The notes beneath the pieces were generated by a model. It saw only the letters and a program-made list of their open reading frames with translations. It searched no databases and was not told the DNA's origin. The position numbers were made by a program, and so were the translations under genes. From positions 58,024 to 122,023 of the forward strand of contig NZ_QWDE01000007.1 in assembly GCF_003432065.1 (NCBI RefSeq): a stretch of 64,000 nucleotides of DNA, read 5' to 3'. This stretch comes from Mucilaginibacter terrenus (lineage in GTDB: Bacteria; Bacteroidota; Bacteroidia; Sphingobacteriales; Sphingobacteriaceae). Shown piece after piece: positions 45,901 through 53,710 of this stretch. Position 1 is the first letter of the stretch. Each line of letters begins with the position of its first letter.

Positions 45901-46392
45901 TATACCGTTGGTAGTGCCTTTTTCTAAAACGCTGGCGCCGATAACAGCTTGCCCGTTTTGATCAACAACTTTACCGGTAATTGGGGTGGCAGCTTTAACA
46001 TCTGCATAGTTAACAGTTGTTTCTGCTGTTGCCAATTTGCCAAGCACTATGCGATCTTTTAATACTTCGTAAGAGATGCCGTTAGTTTTTAATACCTGGT
46101 CTAGGACGGTTTTCAGCGGCTGATTAACTGCGTTGACGGTAACCTGCTGGTTTACATTAATGGCGTTGTTGCTGTATATAAATTTAACGTTATCGTTTTT
46201 TTGCAGGTAATTAAGCACATCCTGTAATGTCATGTTGCTTAACGATAGCGTAACTTTCTTATCAAGCACGTTCTGTGCATTGATGGTGTTTGAGTAAGCC
46301 ATGCTGCTCAACACTGCCAGAAGAAAGATTTGAATAAATGTTATCCGCATGATTTGGTACCAGGGAATAGGGTTTCGTAAATGAAATTTCAT
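42955..46392 (-). CDS. SusC/RagA TonB-linked transporter with STN signalling domain
   Basis: 1145 residues from the ATG at 46392 (MKFHLRNPIPWYQIMRITFIQIFLLAVL); an in-frame start 36 nt upstream would put 12 extra residues before the signal peptide. An STN domain (VTLSLSNMTLQDVLNYLQKND, about 45-115) comes first, then a carboxypeptidase-regulatory-like domain (ITGKVVDQNGQAVIGASVLEKG), plug (VVVGYGTQKRGSVTGAI; YVIDGVVVDGG) and barrel. The STN domain contacts a FecR anti-sigma factor, encoded upstream with an ECF sigma factor, so ligand import should induce its own operon. Pairs with the SusD downstream. Confidence 0.94.
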   Translation of the reverse strand: MKFHLRNPIPWYQIMRITFIQIFLLAVLSSMAYSNTINAQNVLDKKVTLSLSNMTLQDVLNYLQKNDNVKFIYSNNAINVNQQVTVNAVNQPLKTVLDQVLKTNGISYEVLKDRIVLGKLATAETTVNYADVKAATPITGKVVDQNGQAVIGASVLEKGTTNGITTDINGNFKLNVAGPSSVLVIAYIGFNSQEVAVGDQTALTITLVENVKSLNEVVVVGYGTQKRGSVTGAISSVKAADLQDQQLTRIDDALKGRTAGVNVVQSSGAPGSAPTVRVRGVTSINNSNPLYVIDGVVVDGGLDLVNPNDVESIDVLKDAAASIYGSRGSNGVIFITTKKGKQGPPKVSYNGYVGWQGPVSKPELVNATQYATLRNQSLTNDGKAALFANPSALGTGTNWQDEIFSNSAMIQNHNLALNGANDKANYYTSFGYLDQKGIVMPEISNYKKFTFTVNTSYKAKKWLTVGENFTYSYVRSRNNLNTNSVFGGPLSSALNLDPITPVTINDINAQPNASTYINNSANIIRNAQGLPYGISNYVSQEITNPLAYTQTQNGNYGYATNLLGNAFVEVEPIAGLKLRSQISAKQAYYGNESFTPIYYLNSSTSNLSNTSFYRENDRNLSWNIDNTATYSRAFGKHNFTALIGTSAQKQSGSGIAGTFIGLPVNTFAEASANYTLANVNKIANGFDNQPYTLASTFARLTYDYDGKWLFTGIIRRDGSSKFGSNNVYGVFPSGQVGYVMSKESWFPQNSFVNYFKLRGSYGIVGNEMSLNPFQYTATIGSGRNYIFGNPETVYVGYSPNAPSNPDLQWEETRSANIGFDATFLNNLTVTFDIYRKLTKGMLQTVQLPAYAGFAGQPSANIGDMENKGVELNLGYNNKIGQFSYNIGGNISYNHNEVTYLGSQINFFTVGSVQSSNYEIGRTAVGQPVGAFYGFQELGTFKSQAEVNAYTSSTGALIQPNAKAGDFKWQDVNNDGKIDASDRKYLGNPLPTFTYGVNLSANYKSFDLRLFGQGVWGNKIYQAYRRLDIASANYPVAALNAWSTENPTSNYPRLSDADPNNNFKNPSNFYLQSGAYFRIKTLQVGYALPSTFLKKADIQRARIFLSSNNLATITGYKGYDPEISGGIDMGIYPQARTFMVGLDITL

Positions 46393-46439
46393 TATATTTG
46401 ATTTGTTTCTTTTGAAAAAATGGAACAATTAACGCCCCT

Positions 46440-46515
46440 TCACCACTTGGTGGTGTCGATTGCTAACGGGCTGAATTTTAGGCTTAGGAGTGCTCGCAAC
46501 ACTTCTAAGCTTTTT
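46440..46515 (-). promoter_or_regulatory. Structured leader between fecR and the STN-susC gene
   Basis: Two inverted repeats lie in the 181 nt between the FecR stop and the SusC ATG. CACCAC/GTGGTG forms a compact stem near 46440-46455, and a nearly perfect 10-bp stem (CTTAGGAGTG / CACTTCTAAG) spans about 46485-46511. On the plus strand the latter is followed by T6, but both flanking genes run minus. It is probably a leader or a stop for antisense transcription. Confidence 0.45.
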
Positions 46516-46573
46516 TATTTAGGCCTTTTTCTTTTAAGTAGGATTTTTGGTCATCATAACTGGTTTTAATGTT

Positions 46574-47608
46574 CTAATTGATTGGTTTGCTAAGTTCTAT
46601 TGTGCTATTCTTTACAGCGTAATCTATATTCATCGATTTGCTCAACGCTTCCAGTATTTCAGGAAGGTTAAGGCCCGATAGATCTGCGTTGAGCTTATAC
46701 TTGTTAATCTCCGTGTCTGTTACTCTTATGCTTACGTCGAAAGTGGTATTCAATACTCTAACAATGTCTTTCAATGGCTTATTATCAAAGTTGAGGCTTA
46801 CGTGCTGCCAAATTTTTAACGTTGAATTATCAACCATTTTTTCCTGGCTTAGTACATGAGTGTTGGCCAGGTATGTAGCTTTTTGCTGTGGGTATAATAT
46901 AACCTCGCCTTTGTTCAGGCTCAGCAAATTCCCTGTATTCCGATCTTTAATGCTCACCGACACCTTACCTGTAACAACGGAAACATTTGCTTTTTCGCCG
47001 GTGCCATTATCCCTTATAAGGAAACTTGTGCCCCAAACCTTAGTTACTATAGTGTTACCGGTGATAATAAAAGGCCTGGCCGGGTTCTTTGTCACCTCAA
47101 AAAAGCATTCGCCGGTCATGCTAACCATACGTGCTTTATTACCAAATACCTTTGGATAGTGTAAAGTAGCATGTGGGTTTAACCAAACGGTTGAGCTATC
47201 CGGCAAAACAGATCTATATATATGATCGGAATTGTTGGTAACAGCAATAGTTTCCACCGCAGCAGTATCTAGCGTGCTCGGTATGTTGTTGTTCGTCCTA
47301 AAGTAAAATAGTGCGGCTGTACTTATCATTAACAATACGGCCGCGGCACCTGCTACTTTATACCACTTGCCAGGGCGCCTTGCTGGTAAGTTAACAACAT
47401 TATCCGCATCAGTAACTTCTATGTTGGCCAGTATGCGGCTGTAAATCTTATCTTCTAAGTTTTGCAGTTCCGTAGCAGCAAGCGTATCCAGGTACCCTGA
47501 TTCATTATCAAAAGAGGCGTACCATTGCTTAACTAACGCCTTTTCCTCTTCGGAACAGTCGCCACGCAAATACTTTTCCAGTAACTCAACGGGTAAGGGT
47601 TTCTTCAT
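46574..47608 (-). CDS. FecR-family anti-sigma factor
   Basis: 344 residues. Cytosolic N-terminal part (MKKPLPVELLEKYLRGDCSEEEKALVKQW, the sigma-binding region), one transmembrane helix at about 86-104 (YKVAGAAAVLLMISTAALFYF), the periplasmic FecR domain (SSTVWLNPHATLHYP...GECFFEVTKNPARPF) and a C-terminal DUF4974/STN-like module (LNFDNKPLKDIVRVLNTTFDVSI). It relays occupancy of the STN-SusC transporter to the ECF sigma factor encoded 89 nt upstream. Confidence 0.93.
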   Translation of the reverse strand: MKKPLPVELLEKYLRGDCSEEEKALVKQWYASFDNESGYLDTLAATELQNLEDKIYSRILANIEVTDADNVVNLPARRPGKWYKVAGAAAVLLMISTAALFYFRTNNNIPSTLDTAAVETIAVTNNSDHIYRSVLPDSSTVWLNPHATLHYPKVFGNKARMVSMTGECFFEVTKNPARPFIITGNTIVTKVWGTSFLIRDNGTGEKANVSVVTGKVSVSIKDRNTGNLLSLNKGEVILYPQQKATYLANTHVLSQEKMVDNSTLKIWQHVSLNFDNKPLKDIVRVLNTTFDVSIRVTDTEINKYKLNADLSGLNLPEILEALSKSMNIDYAVKNSTIELSKPIN

Positions 47609-47697
47609 GAAAAAGAATAGACTATAATTTGGCTTATAAAAACAACGACGTGTAAGAAGGGCGTTTCCCCTACGTTAACATGAAAAAAAGTTGCAAA

Positions 47698-48279
47698 TTA
47701 TTTTAAAAGGAAAATTGCCAGCAGCGACGCATAGTGACCTAACCCCAGCCGAATGTGCTTTAAAGCTTTTGTGATATGGTTTTCAACCGTTTTTTCCGAG
47801 ATGCCCAGTTCAGAGGCGATCTCTTTATTGCTTTTGTGCTCTATCCGGCTAAGCTGGAAAACCGAACGGCATTTGTCGGGCAGGGATTTTACTTCCTCGT
47901 CGATAGATTGTTGTAGTTCTTTAACCAGCAAGGCGTCCTCCATTGATGTATCAGCCTGACTGTACACCAATTGCAGGGATGATTTATGGCGTTCCCTCAC
48001 CAGTTCTTTCCGATGATAATCAATTACCAGATTGGTAACCGAAGTGAACAGATATCCGGCAAGATTTTGATTGATGTTTAGAGTGGTACGCTTATGCCAC
48101 AAGGTAGTGAATATTTCCTGCGCGATTTCCTCTGCTGATTCTCTGTTCTGGAGTCGTTTGTAAGCTTCTGAGTAAAGTTGTTTCCAGTACCTGGTATAAA
48201 TTTCTTTAAACGCGCCTAGTCGTCCTTGCTGCAGCAAGGCAAATAAGTCTTTATCATCTAGCGTATTTAAACCAGTCAT
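47698..48279 (-). CDS. ECF RNA polymerase sigma-70 factor
   Basis: 193 residues. Region 2 (FKEIYTRYWKQLYSEAYKRLQNRESAEEIAQEIFTTLW, YLFTSVTNLVIDYHRK) and region 4 (LPDKCRSVFQLSRIEHKSNKEIASELGISEKTVENHITKALKHI) are complete. This is the Bacteroidota FecI-like group that works with FecR and SusC. It should direct transcription of the STN-susC/susD operon when released by FecR. The ATG gives the usual family length. Confidence 0.94.
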   Translation of the reverse strand: MTGLNTLDDKDLFALLQQGRLGAFKEIYTRYWKQLYSEAYKRLQNRESAEEIAQEIFTTLWHKRTTLNINQNLAGYLFTSVTNLVIDYHRKELVRERHKSSLQLVYSQADTSMEDALLVKELQQSIDEEVKSLPDKCRSVFQLSRIEHKSNKEIASELGISEKTVENHITKALKHIRLGLGHYASLLAIFLLK

Positions 48280-48682
48280 TTCTTCAGTACAAATGCAAAC
48301 AAACTTTACATTCTATTAACGTGCAAAAATCTATAAAAACATCTGTTTAAAAACTTCGGAGTGTCATTTGTTATTAATATTTATGCTTATGAGGTAAATT
48401 TTATGATACAAAGGAATTATCACCCTCTTGTTGCAGGAAAATCATCAACAGTTGGTAAGTCTTGTCTAAAGCACTCAGCCGCGAGATGATAATGGGCTAT
48501 AAGAAAGAGTGGAAAGGATGTAGCCACACTTTTGTTGACGGTTAGTAAGAAAACAAAATAACGATGAATGTTATCGTAATTTCCTTGTTGCGAATCTGCC
48601 AGAATAAAGCGCATTGTTTACATTTACGCCGCTACATTTCAAAAGGGCAACTGTAGTGAGTGATAGATAGCCATAGGAAAAT
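48280..48682. other. 403-nt divergent gap before the ebo operon, no gene
   Basis: AT-rich region between the sigma factor (minus) and eboA (plus). A TACATTTC about 50 nt before the eboA ATG resembles the -7 element, with an ATTG 16 nt upstream, shorter than the usual 19. Toward the sigma gene, a TAAAGTTTG-like string is present on the minus strand but with poor spacing. Neither promoter is secure. Confidence 0.4.
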
Positions 48683-49408
48683 ATGTTCGCATACGATGTA
48701 CAGGCGCTAAAGGAATTGGTTGGCGTCATCTTACAACAAAATATTACCGGTGATGCCTGGGTCTGGTTGAGCAAGCAGGGCGATATCGAAAACACAAATG
48801 CTTTTAACGTTGCGTTTGTAATGATGCCCCGTAAAACAGGCAAAGCAACCATATCTGTAACAGCTGAACAAACTGCCGACTTAAAGACCATTCGACCGAA
48901 CTTTGATATTGACGATTGGACCGTTGAGCGTTTAAGCAGGGTATTTCTGATAGTGCAAGCCGATCCAGGTGATAGAGATCGGTATGTTAAAGTTTTGGAG
49001 AACTTGTTCCTTGCAGGCGAGATGAACGAGTTAGTGGCCTTGTACTCTGCCTTGCCAGTTTTGGCTTATCCCGAATTATGGGTTAAGCGTTGTGCCGAAG
49101 GTGTCCGTAGTAACATCGGCCTTGTGTTGGAAGCGATCATGTATCGCAACCCTTATCCGGCCGAGCAACTGTCACAAGATGCCTGGAACCAATTGGTGAT
49201 GAAAGCGATCTTTACCGAGAAGGACCTTGGACATATCACCGGCTTGCAGGAACGTAACAATGAAGAATTGGTGCGTATCCTGCTGGATCATGCCCGTGAA
49301 CGTGGCGCTGCCGGACGTACCGTAGTACCTGAACTGTGGCAACTCTGCGAGCCCATAGTTGGTGCCGCTGCCATTGCCGACCTGAAACAACAATACAGTT
49401 TAAATTAG
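48683..49408 (+). CDS. eboA: EboA-family protein
   Basis: 241 residues, mostly helical. The segment LFLAGEMNELVALYSALPVLAYPELWVKRCAEGVRSNIGLVLEAI and the C-terminal QERNNEELVRILLDHARERGAAGRTV are typical of EboA proteins. No enzymatic motif is recognised and its biochemical role is unknown. It is the first gene of a six-gene run in which all neighbours match eboB to eboF in order; that order is the main support for the name. No signal peptide or membrane helix. Confidence 0.85.
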   Translation: MFAYDVQALKELVGVILQQNITGDAWVWLSKQGDIENTNAFNVAFVMMPRKTGKATISVTAEQTADLKTIRPNFDIDDWTVERLSRVFLIVQADPGDRDRYVKVLENLFLAGEMNELVALYSALPVLAYPELWVKRCAEGVRSNIGLVLEAIMYRNPYPAEQLSQDAWNQLVMKAIFTEKDLGHITGLQERNNEELVRILLDHARERGAAGRTVVPELWQLCEPIVGAAAIADLKQQYSLN

Positions 49409-49438
49409 AACAAAGAACATTCTTAAATACCCAACGAT

Positions 49439-50422
49439 ATGTGCTGCAGCCATTCTTTTGAGAATCCGCCTTACCCATCCGACGCCAAGCCGGAAACCTT
49501 TGATATCAGCGCCGTAAAATGCATGAAGTTTTTTGACCCGCATGTTCACATGACATCGCGCACTACCGACGATTACCAGGCCATGGCCGATGCCGGTGTG
49601 GTGGCTTTAATAGAGCCAGCCTTTTGGTTAGGTCAACCGCGTACGGGGTTGGATAGTTTCCGTGATTATTACAGCAGTTTGATCGGCTGGGAGCGTTTTC
49701 GTTCGTCGCAATTTGGTATAAAACATTATTGTACTATTGGATTGAACTCGCGCGAGGCTAATAATGAAGCTTTGGCGGAGCAGGTAATGGAGTTATTGCC
49801 GCTGTTTATTTACAAAGAAGGCGTAGTAGGTGTAGGCGAGATCGGCTTTGACGACCAAACCGCTGCCGAAGAGAAATATTACCGTGCCCAACTGGATCTG
49901 GCTAAAGAGGCCAGCTTACCCGTACAGGTGCACACCCCGCATCGTGATAAAAAACGCGGCACCCAACGCAGTATGGATATCGCCTTAGAACAAGGCTTGG
50001 ATCCTTACTCGGTGATCATTGACCATAATAACGAGGAGACTGTGAAAGAGGTACTGGACCGCGGCTTTTGGGCTGCGTTTACTATTTATCCGTTTACCAA
50101 AATGGGTAACCAGCGCATGGTCGAGATCGTGAAACAATATGGTTCAGAGCGTATTATGATCAACTCTGCGGCCGATTGGGGCATCAGCGATCCGCTAGCC
50201 GTACCAAAAACCGCCGCATTGATGCAGCAACAAGGCATCAGCAAAGCGGATATCGAATTGGTGACCTACCGTAACGCCATCACAGCCTTTGCACAAAGTA
50301 GGCAGATAGACGAGGCCGATTTTGGTGTCAACATTGATCAGAGTGCAAAGTTTGCAGGTAACAGCATTTTGCGTGGTGGTCAGCAACCGCGTATAGATAA
50401 ATCGTCCATCATCATCAGCTAA
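49439..50422 (+). CDS. eboB: EboB, TatD-like metal-dependent hydrolase
   Basis: 327 residues. TIM-barrel amidohydrolase of the TatD type with all metal ligands visible: H35 and H37 (FFDPHVHM), E134 (VGVGEIGFD), H165 (VQVHTPH), H196 (IIDHNNE), D246 (NSAADWG). Activity on nucleic acid or another phosphodiester/amide cannot be read. A Cys-rich N-terminal extension (MCCSHSFENP, residues 1-28) precedes an internal Met 29 (49523) that would also be a good start. It begins 30 nt after eboA. Confidence 0.87.
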   Translation: MCCSHSFENPPYPSDAKPETFDISAVKCMKFFDPHVHMTSRTTDDYQAMADAGVVALIEPAFWLGQPRTGLDSFRDYYSSLIGWERFRSSQFGIKHYCTIGLNSREANNEALAEQVMELLPLFIYKEGVVGVGEIGFDDQTAAEEKYYRAQLDLAKEASLPVQVHTPHRDKKRGTQRSMDIALEQGLDPYSVIIDHNNEETVKEVLDRGFWAAFTIYPFTKMGNQRMVEIVKQYGSERIMINSAADWGISDPLAVPKTAALMQQQGISKADIELVTYRNAITAFAQSRQIDEADFGVNIDQSAKFAGNSILRGGQQPRIDKSSIIIS

Positions 50423-50425
50423 GTT

Positions 50426-51322
50426 TTGGGGAAGACTATCAGTTATTTACGTATGATGCGCCCGGCCAACGTGGTTACCTCGGTAGCCGACGTGCTGGCG
50501 GGCATAGCCATCACTGGTGTATTTACCCAGCCAGGCGCTTTAACCATGCAAGGCTATCTGTCGCAGGTGTTATTATTAAGCCTATCTACAGCTTGCCTGT
50601 ACGCGGGGGGCATCGTTTTTAATGATGTGTTCGATGCCGACCTGGACAAGATAGAGCGCCCTGAGCGTGCCATCCCAAGCGGGATCATTACGATTAAACA
50701 AGCATCTACCTTGGGTGTAGTTTTACTTATTATCGGAATCGTAGCAGCGTTCGTATGCAACAATATTTCGGGTGCCATAGCCGCAGCTATCGCGTTCTTT
50801 GCGTTACTGTATAACAAAAGTAGCAAGCATCACCCGTTCTTTGGTCCGCTAAACATGGGCTTTTGCAGGGGATTGAATTTGATGCTGGGCATCAGCATCG
50901 TACCGTCGTTATTATCTGCCTGGTATCCGTTGGTTATCGTGCCTATCATTTACATCTTCTGTATTACGATGATTAGCAGGGGCGAGGTACACGGTGGCAG
51001 CAGGCGTAACCTGTATATCGGCTCGGGCTTGTACGCCGTTGTAGCCGGTACTATCGTTTATTTTGGGTTGCGTAATAATACTTTGTTAATGACGGCCATA
51101 TTCGTTATTCCGTTTTTGTATATGATATTTAAGCCGCTGCTAAAGGCCATTAAAGAGCCTATCGGTAAGAATATCGGCGGCGCGGTGAAGGCCGGCGTGA
51201 TATCATTGATATTGATGGACGCGGCCTGGGCGGCTACCTTCAGTACTATTTATGTGGCGCTGCTGATAGCCTGTTTGTTACCTTTATCCATGTGGTTGTC
51301 GCGTATATTTGCCGTTACATGA
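50426..51322 (+). CDS. eboC: EboC, UbiA-family prenyltransferase-like membrane protein
   Basis: 298 residues from a TTG start 3 nt after eboB; this start gives the family's SYLRMMRPANVVTS beginning. About eight or nine hydrophobic helices. The first Asp-rich motif is intact (NDVFDADLDKIERPERAIPSG, N66-D74). The second Asp-rich motif usual in UbiA enzymes (DxxxD) is not obvious; the corresponding loop reads ISRGEVHGGSRRN. It would attach a prenyl or similar group to a small acceptor in the membrane. It is within the ebo operon. Confidence 0.85.
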   Translation: MGKTISYLRMMRPANVVTSVADVLAGIAITGVFTQPGALTMQGYLSQVLLLSLSTACLYAGGIVFNDVFDADLDKIERPERAIPSGIITIKQASTLGVVLLIIGIVAAFVCNNISGAIAAAIAFFALLYNKSSKHHPFFGPLNMGFCRGLNLMLGISIVPSLLSAWYPLVIVPIIYIFCITMISRGEVHGGSRRNLYIGSGLYAVVAGTIVYFGLRNNTLLMTAIFVIPFLYMIFKPLLKAIKEPIGKNIGGAVKAGVISLILMDAAWAATFSTIYVALLIACLLPLSMWLSRIFAVT

Positions 51323-51350
51323 TCTTTTAATTTTTGTTTTAGTACCCCTC

Positions 51351-52511
51351 ATGGAGCATTTACAACAGTCGTTCACTGTAAAGTTTGAATATAACGTGTT
51401 TTTCACTGCCGGCCTCTTCGAGGTGGGCAATAACATATTGGCCAATTTTCTGTCGCAGACAAAAAGCGCAGCGCAGCGTAAGATCTTTTTTGTGATCGAT
51501 GCCGGCGTGGCCGAAGCGCACCCGCAATTGAGGTCGCAGATCAAGAACTATTTTGCCACCCATACGGCTGTTAAATTAGTTCCTGAGATGCTGATCGTTG
51601 CCGGTGGTGAGGAGGTAAAGAACGATACCCAACATTTTGACCAGGTGGTTGAAGCGGTAAACACCTACGGTATCGACCGCCACTCGTACATCGCTGCTAT
51701 TGGAGGTGGTTCGGTGCTGGACATGGTGGGTTATGCCGCCGCGGTATCGCATCGCGGGATAAAACACATCCGCATCCCGACTACGGTACTGTCACAAAAT
51801 GACTCTGGTATCGGCGTAAAGAACGGTATCAACTATTTTAACAAAAAGAACTTTCTGGGCACCTTCGCGCCACCGGTAGCGGTTTTTAACGATGAGTTAT
51901 TCCTGCACACGCTGAACGAGCGCGACTGGCGGTCGGGCATATCCGAAGCTATTAAAGTGGCGCTGATCAAAGACGCTAACTTTTTTGATTGGATAGAAGA
52001 GCATACCACGGCATTGGCCCAGCGCGATATGATGGCGATGGCCGAGCTGATCTGGCGTTGCGCTAAACTGCACATGGAGCACATAGCCGGCGCCGATCCT
52101 TTTGAAAGTGGCTCATCCCGTCCTCTGGATTTTGGTCACTGGAGCGCACATAAATTAGAATACCTCAGCAACTTCGAAGTTCGCCATGGCGAGGCTGTTG
52201 CAATGGGTATCGCATTGGATACGGTTTATTCTCAGCTTTCTGGACGTTTAACACCTACAGATAGTCAGCGTGTTATTGATGTGTTGATCACCCTAGGTTT
52301 TGAGGTGACACATCCATTGATGCAGGTTAACGAAGGCAAAAGCCCTTTACTTGCAGGTCTGGAAGAATTTAGAGAGCACCTTGGCGGTCAGTTGACAATT
52401 ATGTTGTTAAGCGCCATAGGTATGGGAGAAGAGGTCCACGAGATGGATGCCGCTTTATTAGAAGAGGCAGGCCACGTCTTAGCAAACAAAACGCATCAGC
52501 AATTACAATAG
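51351..52511 (+). CDS. eboD: EboD, sugar phosphate cyclase / 3-dehydroquinate synthase-like
   Basis: 386 residues from the ATG at 51351; an in-frame TTG at 51309 would overlap eboC and add an unlikely tail. NAD-binding IGGGSVLDMVGYAAAV (about 117-132), nucleotide/substrate loop IPTTVLSQNDSGIGVKNG, metal ligands E199 (SEAIKVALI), H263/H267 (DFGHWSAHKLE) and H279 (RHGEAVAMGI). The FGHWSAHKLE form differs from the GHTxGHAIE of true AroB enzymes and is like EEVS/EVS-type sugar 7-phosphate cyclases. Substrate is therefore probably not DAHP. It sits 28 nt after eboC. Confidence 0.88.
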   Translation: MEHLQQSFTVKFEYNVFFTAGLFEVGNNILANFLSQTKSAAQRKIFFVIDAGVAEAHPQLRSQIKNYFATHTAVKLVPEMLIVAGGEEVKNDTQHFDQVVEAVNTYGIDRHSYIAAIGGGSVLDMVGYAAAVSHRGIKHIRIPTTVLSQNDSGIGVKNGINYFNKKNFLGTFAPPVAVFNDELFLHTLNERDWRSGISEAIKVALIKDANFFDWIEEHTTALAQRDMMAMAELIWRCAKLHMEHIAGADPFESGSSRPLDFGHWSAHKLEYLSNFEVRHGEAVAMGIALDTVYSQLSGRLTPTDSQRVIDVLITLGFEVTHPLMQVNEGKSPLLAGLEEFREHLGGQLTIMLLSAIGMGEEVHEMDAALLEEAGHVLANKTHQQLQ

Positions 52512-52514
52512 CCT

Positions 52515-53696
52515 ATGCAGATCCTTCATAATACACATTTAAGTTACTGCACCAATATCCACCCGGGCGAGAGCTGGGCAGCGCACTTTGAGTCGCTAAA
52601 GCAGAATTTTCCGCAGGTGAAAGCTGACGTTTCGCCTGATGCCGCAATGGGCATAGGTCTGCGCTTATCTAATCAGGCAAGTATCGAGATATTGTCGGGC
52701 GATAACCTGCAAGAGTTTAAACAATGGTTGGCAGATAATGATGCTTATGTCTTTACCATGAATGGTTTCCCGTACGGAGGGTTTCATGATACTGTGGTAA
52801 AAGATCAGGTGCATGCTCCGGATTGGACAACTGTTGATCGTGTGGCTTATACCCAACGCATCTTTGGCATACTGGCGGCGCTGTTGCCAGAAGGTATGGA
52901 AGGCGGCATATCTACCTCGCCGTTAAGCTATAAACATTGGTTCGCTACCGCGAATGAGATGCAGGAGGCAACGGTTATCGCTACAAAAAATATCCTGGCC
53001 ATAGCCGAACAATTGAATGATATTTACACCAAGAGTGGCATTACCCTTCACCTTGATATAGAACCCGAACCTGATGGTGTTTTAGAGACAGGCCGCGAGT
53101 TTATCGATTGGTACGAACAGGTGTTGTTGCCTTTAGGTGCCGAGCAATTTGGAGATACGGCAGAGGAGATCATTAAACGCCATATCCAGTTATGTTATGA
53201 TGTTTGCCACTTCGCTATCGGTTACGAATCGCATCGTGAAGTGATCGATGAATTAGCTACGAAATGTATTAAGACCGGTAAGATCCAGATCAGCGCTGCC
53301 TTAAAAGCCTCTTTTGATGCTGATAATAAACAAACCGTGCTGGACGAATTTGCTAAGTTTGACGAGCCGACCTATCTGCACCAGGTGATCGCGAGGTTGC
53401 CTGACGGGCAGTTAGCCCGCTACCCGGATCTGCCGGACGCGCTTCTATTAAAAGACGACGCTTTAGAATGGCGCGCCCATTTTCATGTGCCTATATTTTT
53501 GGAGAGCTTCGGGTTGCTTAATTCCACCCAAAGTGATATCCGTGAGGTGTTGGCTATTTGGAAAGAGCAGCCTTTTACTAACCATTTAGAAGCCGAGACC
53601 TATACCTGGGGCGTATTGCCTGCGGAGTTGAAGATCCCGATCGCTAACTCCATCGGTCGCGAGTTGAATTGGGTGATCGGGCAACTTAACCTGTAA
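52515..53696 (+). CDS. eboE: EboE, sugar isomerase/epimerase-like TIM barrel
   Basis: 393 residues, xylose-isomerase-like TIM barrel. It begins MQILHNTHLSYCTNIHPGESW and contains LHLDIEPEPDGVLET (Glu near strand 5 as metal ligand), LCYDVCHFAIGYE (Asp/His) and FHVPIFLESFG. These fit the metal site of the family. Known in annotation as metabolite traffic protein EboE; the reaction is not known. It begins 3 nt after eboD. No signal peptide. Confidence 0.87.
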   Translation: MQILHNTHLSYCTNIHPGESWAAHFESLKQNFPQVKADVSPDAAMGIGLRLSNQASIEILSGDNLQEFKQWLADNDAYVFTMNGFPYGGFHDTVVKDQVHAPDWTTVDRVAYTQRIFGILAALLPEGMEGGISTSPLSYKHWFATANEMQEATVIATKNILAIAEQLNDIYTKSGITLHLDIEPEPDGVLETGREFIDWYEQVLLPLGAEQFGDTAEEIIKRHIQLCYDVCHFAIGYESHREVIDELATKCIKTGKIQISAALKASFDADNKQTVLDEFAKFDEPTYLHQVIARLPDGQLARYPDLPDALLLKDDALEWRAHFHVPIFLESFGLLNSTQSDIREVLAIWKEQPFTNHLEAETYTWGVLPAELKIPIANSIGRELNWVIGQLNL

Positions 53697-53710
53697 AACT
53701 TCTAATACCT

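Noticed and set aside
51309..51350. Upstream TTG start for eboD overlapping eboC
   Set aside because: It adds 14 residues with no family support; the ATG at 51351 matches the expected N-terminus.
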